DNA of 64,000 nt from Streptomyces sp. ICBB 8177 (lineage in GTDB: Bacteria; Actinomycetota; Actinomycetes; Streptomycetales; Streptomycetaceae), in NCBI RefSeq assembly GCF_003144095.1, contig NZ_NSKH01000023.1, positions 1,260,938-1,324,937 on the forward strand, in the 5' to 3' direction. Under the pieces are notes generated by a model, which saw nothing but the letters and a program-made list of their open reading frames with translations, was not told the DNA's origin and searched no databases. Both the position numbers and the translations under genes were made by a program. This document shows, one piece after another, positions 17,427 through 26,665 of this stretch. Each line of letters opens with the position of its first letter. Positions within the stretch are counted from its first letter, which is position 1.

Positions 17427-18717
17427 GCTGATCGCGTACGTCGCGGCGGCCGTGCTCGCCGGGTTCGGCGGCTACCGTGTCCTGCTCGCCCGTGGCCACG
17501 GCGCCGACCCCGCGCAGCGCTACGTCTGCGGTTTCGCGCTCTGCCTCGGGACGTCCCTCGTCCTGCTCACCCCGGCGACGCTGTCCTGGCTGGACGCCCT
17601 GCTGCCGGGGGCCGTGGTCGAGTTGGCCGGCAACTCGGTGAAGACGGCAGCCCTGAGCTTCCTGGCCCTGCTGGCGCTCTCGCTCGCGAACGAGGCCCCT
17701 TACGAGGTGGCGCCTTCCCCTCTAGCCGCCCCGACGGCCCGTCGAGAAGGGTCCCCTCGGACCGACGGCGCCGCCGACTCCGTCCCCGTAGGGCCGGACC
17801 TGCGATGCCACGTGCTCGTCGCGGTCGCGGTCCAACTCGTCTCCGCCGTACTGCTGTTGGGCGCCGACCCCAGGGTGAGCGGCGGTTCCATGGCGGTTCA
17901 CGGGCCGGCCGCGCGGATCCTGCTGTCGTCGTACGACGCGTTGTTCACCTGCTACGCCATCTGGTGTCTGTTGGTGCTGACCCGGGTGATCGTGCCGCAC
18001 GCCCGCCGCGCGGGACCCGGGCCGCTGCGCTTCGGTCTCGGACTGACCACCGCGGCGATCGTGGCCGGTGCTTTGTGGACCGCGTGGTCGCTGGACGACG
18101 TGGCCGACGTGCTGCTCGGCGGCGTGCAGGACGGCGGCGAGGACACGCTCTCCAACGTGCTCGGTGTGATCTGCGCCGTGCTGACCGTCTCCGGTGCCAC
18201 CGCGACACTGTGGGGAACCCGCGTGGCCGCCCCGTTGCGCTGGCTGCGGGCGCACCGGCGGTACCGGGCGCTGGAGCCGCTGTGGTCCGCGCTGCACGCC
18301 GAACTCCCCGAGATCGCGCTGGCCCCCGGACGGCCACCGCACCGACTGCCGCCCTGGCGCGCGCAGTTCGCGCTCTACCGCCGCATCATCGAGATCCACG
18401 ACGCCGCCCTCGCGCTGCGCCCGTACCACGATCCTCACGTGGCCTCCCGGATCGCCGATCTGGACCCGGCGGGCCCGCGCGGGCCCGTGGCGGAGGCTGC
18501 CACGCTCGCCGCCGCCCTGGAGAACCGCAGGCACGGCCGCCGCCACGGGGAGGACCCGGAGGCGGGACACCCTGCCCCGACGCTGCCGGGCACCATCGAC
18601 GCGGAGGCGCTCTGGCTGGTCCAGGTGGCCGAGGCGTTCCGCGGCTCCGAGGTGAGCGCGTACGTCCGCGGGCGAGCGGCGCGCACGGCGCTCGGCAGCG
18701 GAGCGCGCGAGGAGTGA
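17419..18717 (+). CDS. MAB_1171c-family polytopic membrane protein (DUF6545-like)
   Basis: A 432-residue protein: about seven membrane helices (roughly 3-20, 34-52, 72-92, 132-150, 168-190, 205-222, 245-265), then a ~160-residue soluble tail starting 'RYRALEPLWSALHAELPEIAL' and containing 'RRIIEIHDAALALRPYHD'. This architecture, seven helices plus an RR-x-x-E-I-x-D-A tail, is the MAB_1171c 'putative transporter' group. It is co-transcribed with the HEAAH protein (8-base overlap), so the three genes probably form a membrane sensor feeding a peptidase and a DNA-binding protein. Transport has not been shown to my knowledge. An internal hydrophilic loop (about 95-128) follows the third helix. Confidence 0.82.
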   Translation: MVELIAYVAAAVLAGFGGYRVLLARGHGADPAQRYVCGFALCLGTSLVLLTPATLSWLDALLPGAVVELAGNSVKTAALSFLALLALSLANEAPYEVAPSPLAAPTARREGSPRTDGAADSVPVGPDLRCHVLVAVAVQLVSAVLLLGADPRVSGGSMAVHGPAARILLSSYDALFTCYAIWCLLVLTRVIVPHARRAGPGPLRFGLGLTTAAIVAGALWTAWSLDDVADVLLGGVQDGGEDTLSNVLGVICAVLTVSGATATLWGTRVAAPLRWLRAHRRYRALEPLWSALHAELPEIALAPGRPPHRLPPWRAQFALYRRIIEIHDAALALRPYHDPHVASRIADLDPAGPRGPVAEAATLAAALENRRHGRRHGEDPEAGHPAPTLPGTIDAEALWLVQVAEAFRGSEVSAYVRGRAARTALGSGAREE

Positions 18718-18863
18718 CGGGCACCCGGCGGCGCGCCGACGCACCGTCCCGGCACGGCACTTGGCCGGGGCTCCCTGTCCGCAAGCTGTGCGGCGAACGG
18801 TACGATCGACGCGCCGATGGCAGGAACATGCCCGGCATCGAGAGCCGACCGAGGAGCACCACG

Positions 18864-19067
18864 TTGTCCCGTGTGAAGACCGCGTCCCGTGTGCGGACCG
18901 CCGCCGCGGCCGTCACCCTGGCCGCCACCGCCGTGCTGGCCACCGGCTGCGCGAGCCACCACCACACCACGACCGTGGTCCACCACACCGTCGTCCACCA
19001 CACGGTGACCCACCACGTCGTCACGCATCACGTCGTCACCCACCACACGGTGACCCACCGCCACTGA
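18864..19067 (+). CDS. Histidine-repeat lipoprotein
   Basis: A 67-residue lipoprotein missed by ATG-only calling. TTG 18864 has GAGGAG seven bases upstream. Residues 1-28 form a lipoprotein signal (basic start, Ala/Val-rich helix, lipobox LATGC with Cys29). The mature part is 38 residues, of which 15 are His, arranged as His-His doublets every five residues separated by Thr/Val (HHTVVHHTVTHHVVTHH pattern). That geometry suggests cooperative metal binding (zinc, copper or nickel) at the outer membrane face. An ATG at 18828 would add 12 residues in the same frame. It lies 146 bases after the MAB_1171c gene and 10 before a methyltransferase gene. Confidence 0.75.
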   Translation: MSRVKTASRVRTAAAAVTLAATAVLATGCASHHHTTTVVHHTVVHHTVTHHVVTHHVVTHHTVTHRH

Positions 19068-19076
19068 GCGCGGGAG

Positions 19077-19808
19077 GTGCTGGACTACGACGGCGAGGCG
19101 GCCCGGTACGACGCCACACGCGGGGGAGTGCCCAGGGCTCGGGCCGCGGCGGAAGCGGTGCTGCGCCTGCTGCCCGCGTCCGCCGGCGACCTGCTCGACG
19201 TCGGCTGCGGGACCGGGCTGGTGCCCGAGCGGCTGCGCCGGCCGGGTCTGCGGGTCGTCGGCGCGGACGCCTCGGCGGGCATGACCGCGGTCGCGGCGCC
19301 CCGGCTGGGCGGCCGGGTCGTACGGGCGGACGGCCTGCGACTGCCCTTCGCGGCGCGGTCCTTCGACGCCGTGTGCGCGGTCTGGCTGCTGCACCTGCTG
19401 CCCCGGGCGGCCGACGTCGTCTCCGAGGCGGCACGGCTGCTGCGCCCGGGCGGCGTCCTCGTGACCACCGTCGACAAGGACGCCGGTCACGACGTCGGCA
19501 GCGACATCGACGCCCTGCTCGCGCCGTACCGGGTGAGCGGCGCTCGCGACGCGGCCGACGCGATCACCGCGCGCGCCGCCCGGGCGGGCCTGCGGCCCGC
19601 GGGGGAGACCGCCTTCACCGGGTACGGCCAGGGCCGCACCCCGCTGGGCGTCGCGGCGGACGTGCGTGCCGGAAGGCTGCCCTCGGCCGTACGCGTCACG
19701 GACGACGCGGCCGGGCGATTGATCGGCCTGCTCGCCGCGCTGCCCGATCCGCGCGGCGCCCGGCGCGACCCGGTCTACCGGCTGATGGCGTTCGAGCGGA
19801 CCACGTGA
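19077..19808 (+). CDS. Class I SAM-dependent methyltransferase
   Basis: A 243-residue methyltransferase of the UbiE/methyltransf_11 type: SAM motif I 'LLDVGCGTGLVPE' (39-51), acidic motif II 'VVGADAS', motif post-I 'RADGLRLPFAARSFDAVCAV', and 'EAARLLRPGGVLVTT'. Start GTG 19077 lies only 10 bases after the lipoprotein stop with GGGAGG overlapping, so the pair may be co-translated. Substrate is unknown; small-molecule methylation is the default guess. Confidence 0.85.
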   Translation: MLDYDGEAARYDATRGGVPRARAAAEAVLRLLPASAGDLLDVGCGTGLVPERLRRPGLRVVGADASAGMTAVAAPRLGGRVVRADGLRLPFAARSFDAVCAVWLLHLLPRAADVVSEAARLLRPGGVLVTTVDKDAGHDVGSDIDALLAPYRVSGARDAADAITARAARAGLRPAGETAFTGYGQGRTPLGVAADVRAGRLPSAVRVTDDAAGRLIGLLAALPDPRGARRDPVYRLMAFERTT

Positions 19809-20131
19809 CAGGACCGCGCTGACGCGGGGACCCCGCCGGATCGGGTCCGAGGCGCCGTGGTGCCGGGAGTCGGGCGCCGTGTGGCGGGTGCGTGGCGGCG
19901 CGTGTGGCGCGAACGCGACGTGTACGACCGTCATGCCTCCGGGTGGGCCCGTGCGCGGCATCGCCGCCCGTGACGAACAGCGCCCGATCGGGCATACTCC
20001 AACCGCCACAGACCGCTGATCAGCCCAGACCGCGACCCGGCGGGAGATCATCGGCCGAGGGTACATCCATGCGGCGGCGCTGCCCCACCCCTGGCCCGCC
20101 GCCGACCCGCCCGACAGGGAGGAACGCCGCC
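19809..20131. other. Intergenic region before acyl-CoA dehydrogenase
   Basis: About 320 bases without a gene. It contains a possible promoter (GTGACG 19970-19975, CATACT 19993-19998, 17-base spacer) that would give a 130-base leader for the gene at 20132. Nothing else stands out. Confidence 0.45.
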
Positions 20132-21307
20132 ATGCCCGCCGACGGCCCGCAGCCGGTCGAACGTCACCTGCCCACCGAGGAGGCCCGCGACCTGCTCGGC
20201 CTCACCCGCGACATCGCCGCGCGGGAGATCCGGCCCCGGGCCGCCGAGGAGGAGGACGCGGGGCGCTTCCCGCGCGAGGTCTTCACCACCATCGGCGCGG
20301 CCGGCCTGCTGGGCCTGCCGTACCCGGCGGAACACGGCGGCGGCGAGCAGCCGTACGAGGTCTACCTCCAGGTCCTCGAAGAGCTGGCCGCGGTCCGGCT
20401 CACCGTGGGCCTCGGCGTCAGCGTCCACACCCTCGCCTGCCACGCGCTCGCGGAGTTCGGCACCAAGACGCAGCGCGCCGAGCACCTCGACGCCATGCTG
20501 GGTGGCGAACTGCTGGGCGCCTACTGCCTGTCCGAGCCCAGCGCGGGCTCCGACGCCGCCAGCCTGCGCACCCGCGCCACGCGCGACGGCGACGACTGGG
20601 TCATCGAGGGCACCAAGGCGTGGATCACCCACGGCGGCGTGGCGGACTTCTACACGGTGCTGGCCCGCACCGGGGCGGAGGGGCCGCGCGGCATCACCGC
20701 GTTCCTCGTCCCCGGCGACGCGCAGGGCCTGAGCGCGGCGGCCCCGGAGCGCAAGATGGGCCTGAAGGGTTCACCCACCGCGCAGGTCCACTTCGACGGC
20801 GTGCGGGTGCCCGACACCCGGCGGGTCGGGGAGGAGGGCCAGGGCTTCTCCATCGCGCTGTCCGCCCTCGACTCCGGGCGCCTCGGGATCGCCGCCTGCG
20901 CGATAGGGGTCGCACAGGGCGCGCTGGACGAGGCGCTGCGGTTCCTCGCCGAGCGGCGGCAGTTCGGCCGCCCGCTGGTCGACTTCCAGGGGCTGCGCTT
21001 CATGGTCGCCGACATGGCCACCGCGATCGAGGCGGGCCGCGCGCTCTACCTGGCCGCCGCGCGACTGCGGGACGCCGGGCAGCCGTTCGGCAAGCAGGCC
21101 GCGATGGCCAAGCTGCTGTGCACCGACACCGCGATGAAGGTGACCACGGACGCGGTCCAGCTGATGGGCGGCTACGGCTACACCGCCGACTTCCCCGCCG
21201 AGCGCTACATGCGGGAGGCCAAGGTGCTCCAGATCGTGGAGGGCACCAACCAGATCCAGCGCATGGTGATCGCCCGTCACGTTGCGGGCCCGGAGAGCCG
21301 GGGCTGA
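20132..21307 (+). CDS. Acyl-CoA dehydrogenase
   Basis: A 391-residue flavoprotein of normal ACAD length that oxidises acyl-CoA thioesters to 2-enoyl-CoA. Signatures seen: 'GAYCLSEPSAGSDAASLRTRA' (FAD contact), 'KAWITHGGVADFYTV', 'ERRQFGRPLVDFQ' and the C-terminal 'VEGTNQIQRMVIAR' with the catalytic base Glu370. Short/branched-chain specificity is likely but unproven. ATG 20132 has AGGGAGG ten bases upstream; the earlier frame from 19892 is not coding-like. A good hairpin terminator follows at 21313-21354. Confidence 0.93.
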   Translation: MPADGPQPVERHLPTEEARDLLGLTRDIAAREIRPRAAEEEDAGRFPREVFTTIGAAGLLGLPYPAEHGGGEQPYEVYLQVLEELAAVRLTVGLGVSVHTLACHALAEFGTKTQRAEHLDAMLGGELLGAYCLSEPSAGSDAASLRTRATRDGDDWVIEGTKAWITHGGVADFYTVLARTGAEGPRGITAFLVPGDAQGLSAAAPERKMGLKGSPTAQVHFDGVRVPDTRRVGEEGQGFSIALSALDSGRLGIAACAIGVAQGALDEALRFLAERRQFGRPLVDFQGLRFMVADMATAIEAGRALYLAAARLRDAGQPFGKQAAMAKLLCTDTAMKVTTDAVQLMGGYGYTADFPAERYMREAKVLQIVEGTNQIQRMVIARHVAGPESRG

Positions 21308-21312
21308 ACCGT

Positions 21313-21354
21313 ACGGAAGGGGCCGTACCTCGCGGCGGTGCGGCCCTTCTCCGT
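21313..21354 (+). terminator. Rho-independent-like terminator after acyl-CoA dehydrogenase
   Basis: ACGGAAGGGGCCG (21313-21325) pairs with CGGCCCTTCTCCGT (21341-21354) with small internal mismatches. It is between convergent genes, so may serve both directions. Confidence 0.65.
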
Positions 21355-21452
21355 CTCCGACGTGCCGTCAGTGTTCAGGGTGACCTGCCGTCAAGTGACT
21401 GCACGCGGAGGGCAGTTCGATGGCCCGTGCTGTCTCTCCCGCCTACGTCATG

Positions 21453-21944
21453 TCAGGCGCGCGGGGTGCGCATCTCGGGCAGGCGCATGGGGCGCGACCC
21501 CGGGCCGCCCGCGTGCGAGAACGGCTGGGTGCGCCAGTCGAGCCCCGCGGGCAGGGTGAGCAGGGCGGCGACGTCCCCCTCGGTCCCCTCCTCGTCCTCC
21601 TCGACCGGCCGTGCGTCCGCGACCGAACGGCCGGAACCGGCGCACACCGTGAGGCCGAACGGGTTCCACGGCGACGGGCACAGCGCGTGCTCCGGGAGCG
21701 TCTCCTCGTCCGCGAGCAGCGCTATCGGCCGGGCGCAGTCCGGGCAGTGCACCCGGAAGATGCCGAAGGACTCCTCGTCGAGGTCGCCCAACTCCCCGGC
21801 GGCTTCAGCCGTGTCGAACTGCTCGTCGGTGTCCTCGGCGTCGGCGATGCCGTCCTCGACGGCCTGCGGAACGGCCGGGCCGGGCTCGTCTTCGAGCGCG
21901 GACCGCGTGCGGTCACCGCGGCTTTGCCGCTTCAATGCGCGCAT
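21453..21944 (-). CDS. Conserved hypothetical acidic protein with CPDC motif
   Basis: A 163-residue acidic protein starting at ATG 21944. After a ~60-residue Asp/Glu-rich, probably disordered N-terminus comes a small cysteine module: 'VHCPDCARPIALLADEETL' followed by 'ALCPSPWNPFGLTVC', which could be a zinc ribbon of C-x2-C / C-x(n)-C type. No catalytic motif. It is divergent from the Lrp regulator at 22163. Orthologues exist in streptomycetes as proteins of unknown function, from memory. Longer upstream reading to 22124 has no start support. Confidence 0.75.
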   Translation of the reverse strand: MRALKRQSRGDRTRSALEDEPGPAVPQAVEDGIADAEDTDEQFDTAEAAGELGDLDEESFGIFRVHCPDCARPIALLADEETLPEHALCPSPWNPFGLTVCAGSGRSVADARPVEEDEEGTEGDVAALLTLPAGLDWRTQPFSHAGGPGSRPMRLPEMRTPRA

Positions 21945-22149
21945 GGTGGTTCTCCCCCTGTGACGGGCGCCCCTTGGCGGGCGGGTCGGGCCGGACGCGA
22001 CGTCCACGGCCCGAGCAGAGCATTTCCCGCCACGCCCAGCCGATAATCGCCCCGGCGCCAACCCACCGGAGCACGGCCTGTGGCATTCGTCACACGAGGG
22101 GGCGCACGGGGCGCGCAACCCCACGCGCGCCCTGATCCCCGCGAGGCGA

Positions 22150-22155
22150 TAGGTT
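22150..22155 (+). promoter_or_regulatory. Probable -10 box of leaderless lrp-like gene
   Basis: TAGGTT, seven bases before GTG 22163. The spacing fits transcription beginning at the start codon and decides the start over TTG 22154. Confidence 0.45.
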
Positions 22156-22162
22156 GGGCGGC

Positions 22163-22603
22163 GTGGAGGAGCTGGACCGGCGGATCGTGGAGCTGCTCGT
22201 CGCCGATGGGCGGATGAGCTACACCGACCTGGGCAAGGCCACCGGCCTGTCCACCTCGGCCGTGCACCAGAGGGTGCGCAGGCTGGAGCAGCGAGGGGTG
22301 ATCCGCGGCTACGCGGCGATCGTCGACCCCGAGGCGGTCGGCCTGTCCCTGACCGCGTTCATCTCGGTCGCGCCCTTCGACCCCAGCGCCCCCGACGACA
22401 TCGCGGACCGGCTCGCCGACGTCCCCGAGATCGAGGCCTGCCACAGCGTCGCGGGCGAGGAGAACTACATCCTCAAGGTCCGCGTGGCCACCCCGGGCGC
22501 ACTGGAACACCTGCTGGCCCGCATCCGCAGCCTGGCCGGCGTCTCCACCCGCACCACCGTGGTCCTCTCCACGCCCTACGAGGCCCGCCCCCCGCACCTG
22601 TAG
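22163..22603 (+). CDS. Lrp/AsnC family regulator
   Basis: A 146-residue Lrp/AsnC protein: winged HTH (residues 1-50, 'MSYTDLGKATGLSTSAVHQR') and the RAM effector-binding domain (about 60-140, 'LTAFISVAPFDPSAPDDIAD', 'SVAGEENYILKVRV'). Members respond to amino acids and form octamers. GTG 22163 is chosen because the family begins with 'xEELDRRIVELL' and a -10 box lies seven bases upstream; the TTG at 22154 would add three residues. Eighty-eight bases downstream begins an amidohydrolase, a possible target. Confidence 0.92.
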   Translation: MEELDRRIVELLVADGRMSYTDLGKATGLSTSAVHQRVRRLEQRGVIRGYAAIVDPEAVGLSLTAFISVAPFDPSAPDDIADRLADVPEIEACHSVAGEENYILKVRVATPGALEHLLARIRSLAGVSTRTTVVLSTPYEARPPHL

Positions 22604-22691
22604 CCCCTCCCGGCCGCCTTCGCCGCGCTCGGGGCCGCCGTGGATCAACCCGGGTGCGGGCGCGCCGCCGGCAGGCGCCAGACTGGTGCGC

Positions 22692-24311
22692 ATGAACGAC
22701 GAGCGCCCCCCGGGCACCGTGCTGCTGCGAGGCGGCAGCGTGTACAGCCCCGCCGACCCCTTCGCCACCGCCATGGTCACCGACGGCCCCACCGTCGCGT
22801 GGATCGGCTCCGAGGGCGCGGCGGACGGCTTCGCCGACTCCGTCGACGAGGTCGTGGACCTGGACGGCGCGCTGGTCACCCCGGCGTTCACCGACGCCCA
22901 CGTGCACACCACCTCCACCGGTCTCGCGCTCACCGGGCTCGACCTGGCCGCCGCCACCGGCCTGGCCGACGCCCTCGCCCGGGTCGCCGAGCACGCCGCC
23001 GCCCGCCCCGCCGACCAGGTGCTGCTGGGACACGGCTGGGACGAGACCCGCTGGCCCGAGCGCCGCCCGCCGTCCCGCGCCGAACTCGACGCCGCGTGCG
23101 CCGGCCGTCCCCTCTACCTCAGCCGTACCGACGTCCACTCGGCGCTCGTCAGCACCGCGCTGGCGCGGCGGGCCCGAGGCCTTGACGGCTACCACGACGA
23201 CGCCCCGCTGACCCGCGACGCCCACCACGCCGTGCGCCGCGCCGCGCTGGCGGCCGTCACCCCCGCCCAGCGCGCCGACGCCCAGCGCACCGCCCTGCGG
23301 CACGCCGCCTCCCAGGGCATCGGCGCCCTGCACGAGTGCGCGGGGCCCGACATCTCCTCGCAGGACGACCTGACCGGCCTGCTCGCGCTGGCCGCCGCCG
23401 AACCGGGCCCGCGGGTCTTCGGCTACTGGGCGCAGGCCGTGAGCCGCCCCGCCGACCTGGACGCGATCCGCGACCTCGGCGCGCTGGGTGCCGCCGGAGA
23501 CCTGTTCGTCGACGGCTCCCTGGGCTCCCACACCGCCTGCCTGAGCAGCCCGTACGCGGACGCCGGGCACACCGGCACCGCCTACCTGACCGCAGAGCGC
23601 ATCGCCGACCACGTGACGGTGTGCACCGAGGGCGGGGTCCAGGCCGGGTTCCACGCCATCGGGGACGCCGCCGTCGCCGCCGTGCTCGACGGGGTGCGCC
23701 GGGCCGCCGCCCGCGTCGGCGTCGAGCGGGTCCGCGCCGCCCGGCACCGCGTGGAGCACGCCGAGATGCTGGACGCCGCCGCCATCGACGGCTTCGCGGA
23801 ACTGGGCCTGGTCGCCTCCGTCCAGCCCGCCTTCGACGCTGCGTGGGGCGGCGACGGGGGCATGTACGCGGCCCGCCTCGGCGCCGACCGCGCCCGCGGT
23901 CTCAACCCGTACGCCGCGCTGCTCAAGGCGGGCGTGCCGCTCGCCCTCGGCTCCGACAGCCCGGTCACGCCGCTCGACCCCTGGGGCGCCGTGCGCGCCG
24001 CCGCGTTCCACCGCACCCCGGAGCACCGGATCTCGGTGCGTGCCGCCTTCACCGCCCACACCCGCGGCGGCTGGCGGGCGATCCGGCGTGACGACGCGGG
24101 CACCCTGGTGCCCGGCGCGCCGGCCGACTACGCCGTCTGGGGGGCCGGTGACCTCGTCGTCCAGGTGCCCGACGAACGCGTCGCCAACTGGTCGACCGAC
24201 CCCCGCTCCGGCACCCCGGGACTGCCCGACCTCACCCCGGGGCAGCCGCTTCCGCACGCCCTGCGCACCGTCGTGGCGGGCCGTGTCGTGCACGCGCGGC
24301 CGAACGGGTGA
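22692..24311 (+). CDS. Amidohydrolase 3 (YtcJ-like) family metal hydrolase
   Basis: A 539-residue metal-dependent hydrolase. It has the N-terminal beta-sandwich strand 'VLLRGGSVYSPADP', the metal motif HVH (70-72 in 'FTDAHVHTTSTG'), 'DGSLGSHTACLSSPY', 'HRVEHAEMLD' and 'LGSDSPVTPLDPW' with the terminal metal Asp, all typical of YtcJ/LAF3-type amidohydrolases. Substrates of this group are poorly known (N-acyl amino acids, formamides). ATG 22692 is preceded by CAGACT seven bases away, so it may also be leaderless. Operon with the Lrp gene is possible but there are 88 bases between. Confidence 0.9.
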   Translation: MNDERPPGTVLLRGGSVYSPADPFATAMVTDGPTVAWIGSEGAADGFADSVDEVVDLDGALVTPAFTDAHVHTTSTGLALTGLDLAAATGLADALARVAEHAAARPADQVLLGHGWDETRWPERRPPSRAELDAACAGRPLYLSRTDVHSALVSTALARRARGLDGYHDDAPLTRDAHHAVRRAALAAVTPAQRADAQRTALRHAASQGIGALHECAGPDISSQDDLTGLLALAAAEPGPRVFGYWAQAVSRPADLDAIRDLGALGAAGDLFVDGSLGSHTACLSSPYADAGHTGTAYLTAERIADHVTVCTEGGVQAGFHAIGDAAVAAVLDGVRRAAARVGVERVRAARHRVEHAEMLDAAAIDGFAELGLVASVQPAFDAAWGGDGGMYAARLGADRARGLNPYAALLKAGVPLALGSDSPVTPLDPWGAVRAAAFHRTPEHRISVRAAFTAHTRGGWRAIRRDDAGTLVPGAPADYAVWGAGDLVVQVPDERVANWSTDPRSGTPGLPDLTPGQPLPHALRTVVAGRVVHARPNG

Positions 24312-24991
24312 CCCGCGGTGGCGCGCGTACCGCCGAACGATGATCCCTCGGCCTGTCGCGCCTGCCCGGCAGGCCCCGCACTGACCTGCTGATTTGTCGA
24401 ATTGCCGCAGGTCACACGGGTGTTGACAGGCTGCGGTCGCGGGCGAGTAGGTTCGGCGGAGTCCACCACAGGACGTCCGACCCGGGATCCCTCGTGCTTC
24501 CCGGCGACCGCAGCTGGGCCATGGGGTGGCGCGCGGCACGCGCACCACCACTGGGAGCCAGGTCCAGGGCTCGCGGTACGCCGAGCACGGCCCGCCAGGG
24601 CCCCTTCCCCGCCCGAGCGGGTCAGGGGGGATGCCGCCCGGGCGGCGGGTGCGACCCGGGTGGGGCCCGGACGCTCAGTAGACAACGGCTCTCGGTCGAT
24701 CCGCAGCCAGCGGGTTCCAGGTCGGCCCGAAGGGCGTTCCGGGCCCCCATCCGCAGTTCCCGCACCGCAGCCGGCGAACGCGGCCGAGGGCCACCGGGGA
24801 GCCTGCGGGCCCCTGTCGGGGAAAGACCGGGCAAAGCGGCCCGTGGACAACCCTTTGCGCCCCCGTACGCCCTCCTGGCACCGTTGCGTTGTACCGTCAC
24901 TGGACCACGGGTGGCCCAGCCGCCCGGTCGTCCGCGCCGCGACCGTCCCCCAGGTGTCCGCGGCGGCAGAAGCAGAAGAGGTAAGACCCGC
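24312..24991. other. Long leader/intergenic region upstream of lnt
   Basis: 680 bases with no gene I can support; open frames through it lack coding bias. A good promoter (24423-24453) near its left end would give a leader of about 530 bases. Several short inverted repeats are present but no known riboswitch pattern was recognised. Confidence 0.5.
24423..24453 (+). promoter_or_regulatory. Vegetative-type promoter
   Basis: TTGACA (24423-24428) and TAGGTT (24448-24453) with a 19-base spacer, 1 to 2 bases longer than ideal. It points toward lnt-ppm1-fxsA. Confidence 0.5.
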
Positions 24992-26665
24992 GTGTCTCCG
25001 CGACCCGACACCGCCACCGCGTCGCCACCCGGCGGTACGGGCCGCCGGCCCAAGGGCGCGCAGGGCGGCCAGGCCGGTGCCGCCGCGCCGCGCCGGCCCG
25101 GCCGTGTGCGCCGCACGGCCGCGGCCCTGCGTGCCGACTGGCGCCGCAGCGTCCTGGCCGTCCTCAGCGGCCTGGCGCTCGCGGCCGCCTTCCCGCCCTA
25201 CGGCTACTGGCAGCTGTCCGTCGTCGCGGTGACCGCGCTCGCCCTGCTCACGAAGGGCAGACGGCCCAAGCAGGCCGCCTGGACCGGCTTCGTCTTCGCG
25301 GTGCCGTTCTTCGTCTGGCTGCTGCAGTGGCTGCACGTCGTCGGCTGGGACGCCGTGGTGGGCCTTTCGGTCATCGAGGCGGCCTTCTTCGTCCCGCTCG
25401 GCGCGGCGCTCGCCCTGGCCTCACGGCTGCCCGGCTGGCCGCTGTGGGGCGCCTGCGTGTGGGTGGCCGAGGAGGCGGCCCGCGACCGGCTGCCGTTCGG
25501 CGGCTTCCCGTGGGGGCGGCTGGCATTCGCCAACGCCGGATCGCCGTTCACCCCGTTCGCGGCGCTCGGCGGCGCGCCGCTGGTCACCTTCGGCGTCGCG
25601 CTGTGCGGCGGGCTGCTGGCCGCGGGCGTCCTGGCCCTGTGGCGGCTGCGCGGCGAGGGCCGCACCGTGCGCGCCGTGACCGGTGCGGCGGCGCGGGTCG
25701 TGCTGGCCGCCGCCGTGCTGTGCGCCGCCTTCGCGGTGCCGGTGCCCACGAAGGCGGACGGCACCATGCGGGTCGCCGTCGTGCAGGGCAACGTCGCCCG
25801 CCCCGGCATGCACTTCCTGGGCCGCCCGATGCAGATCCTCGACAACCACGTCCAGGCCACCCTGCAACTGGCCAAGGACATCCAGGCGGGCCGCGCGCCC
25901 AGGCCGGACCTGGTGATCTGGCCGGAGAACTCCTCCGACCTCGACCCGTTCGCCTACCCGCAGGCCTACGCCAAGATCACCCAGGCGGTGCGGGCGGTCG
26001 GCGTGCCGGTGCTGGTCGGCGCGCTGGTCGACGGCCCGGACACCCAGCACGTGCAGAACGAGGGCATCCTGTGGGACCCGCTGAGCGGCCCGGGCGCGGA
26101 GTACACCAAGCAGCACCCGGTGCCGTTCGGCGAGTACGTGCCGTTCCGCAAGGAACTCACCAAGGTCATCAGCCGCCTCGACGAGATCCCCAAGGACTTC
26201 TACCCCGGCAAGCACACCGGCGTGATGCAGATGGGCCCGGCGAAGCTCGGTGACGTCATCTGCTTCGAGGTGGCCTACGACGGCATCGTCCGCGACACCG
26301 TCGACGCCGGCGCCCGCGCCATCGTCGTACAGACCAACAACGCCACCTACGGGCGCAGCGGGCAGCCGGAGCAGCAGCTCGCCATGTACCGGCTGCGCGC
26401 CGTCGAGCACGGCCGCGCGGTCGTCGCGGCGGCCACCAGCGGCATCAGCGCCCTCGTCGCCCCGAACGGCAAGGTCGAGGCGCACACGAAGGAATTCACC
26501 CGGGCGGTCCTCGACGTCAACCTCCCGTTGCGCGACCAGACCACCGTGGCGGACCGGATCGGCGCGGTACCGGAGTGGACACTCGCTATCGTGGGCGTCC
26601 TGTCCTGCGCCGCCGCGATCTGGCTGAGCCGGCGGGGACGTCCGGAACGTAAGGGGAAGCAGTGA
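24992..26665 (+). CDS. lnt: Apolipoprotein N-acyltransferase
   Basis: A 557-residue Lnt: about eight N-terminal membrane helices (55-250) followed by a nitrilase-fold domain (about 257-530) and a last helix. Catalytic triad readable as Glu312 ('IWPENSS'), Lys373 ('[15 protein letters not shown]') and Cys424 ('[10 protein letters not shown]'); spacing matches E. coli Glu267/Lys335/Cys387, and the accessory glutamates 381 and 426 are also present. It adds the third acyl chain to diacylglyceryl-Cys lipoproteins. GTG 24992 has AGAAGAGG ten bases upstream. Its stop overlaps ppm1 (GTGA), as in mycobacteria where the two are linked or fused. It would process lipoproteins such as the His-rich one at 18.9 kb. 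Confidence 0.95.
   Translation: MSPRPDTATASPPGGTGRRPKGAQGGQAGAAAPRRPGRVRRTAAALRADWRRSVLAVLSGLALAAAFPPYGYWQLSVVAVTALALLTKGRRPKQAAWTGFVFAVPFFVWLLQWLHVVGWDAVVGLSVIEAAFFVPLGAALALASRLPGWPLWGACVWVAEEAARDRLPFGGFPWGRLAFANAGSPFTPFAALGGAPLVTFGVALCGGLLAAGVLALWRLRGEGRTVRAVTGAAARVVLAAAVLCAAFAVPVPTKADGTMRVAVVQGNVARPGMHFLGRPMQILDNHVQATLQLAKDIQAGRAPRPDLVIWPENSSDLDPFAYPQAYAKITQAVRAVGVPVLVGALVDGPDTQHVQNEGILWDPLSGPGAEYTKQHPVPFGEYVPFRKELTKVISRLDEIPKDFYPGKHTGVMQMGPAKLGDVICFEVAYDGIVRDTVDAGARAIVVQTNNATYGRSGQPEQQLAMYRLRAVEHGRAVVAAATSGISALVAPNGKVEAHTKEFTRAVLDVNLPLRDQTTVADRIGAVPEWTLAIVGVLSCAAAIWLSRRGRPERKGKQ

Noticed and set aside
24402..25232. Plus-strand frames through the lnt leader
   Set aside because: Pro/Arg-rich with random third positions; they run into lnt in a wrong frame.
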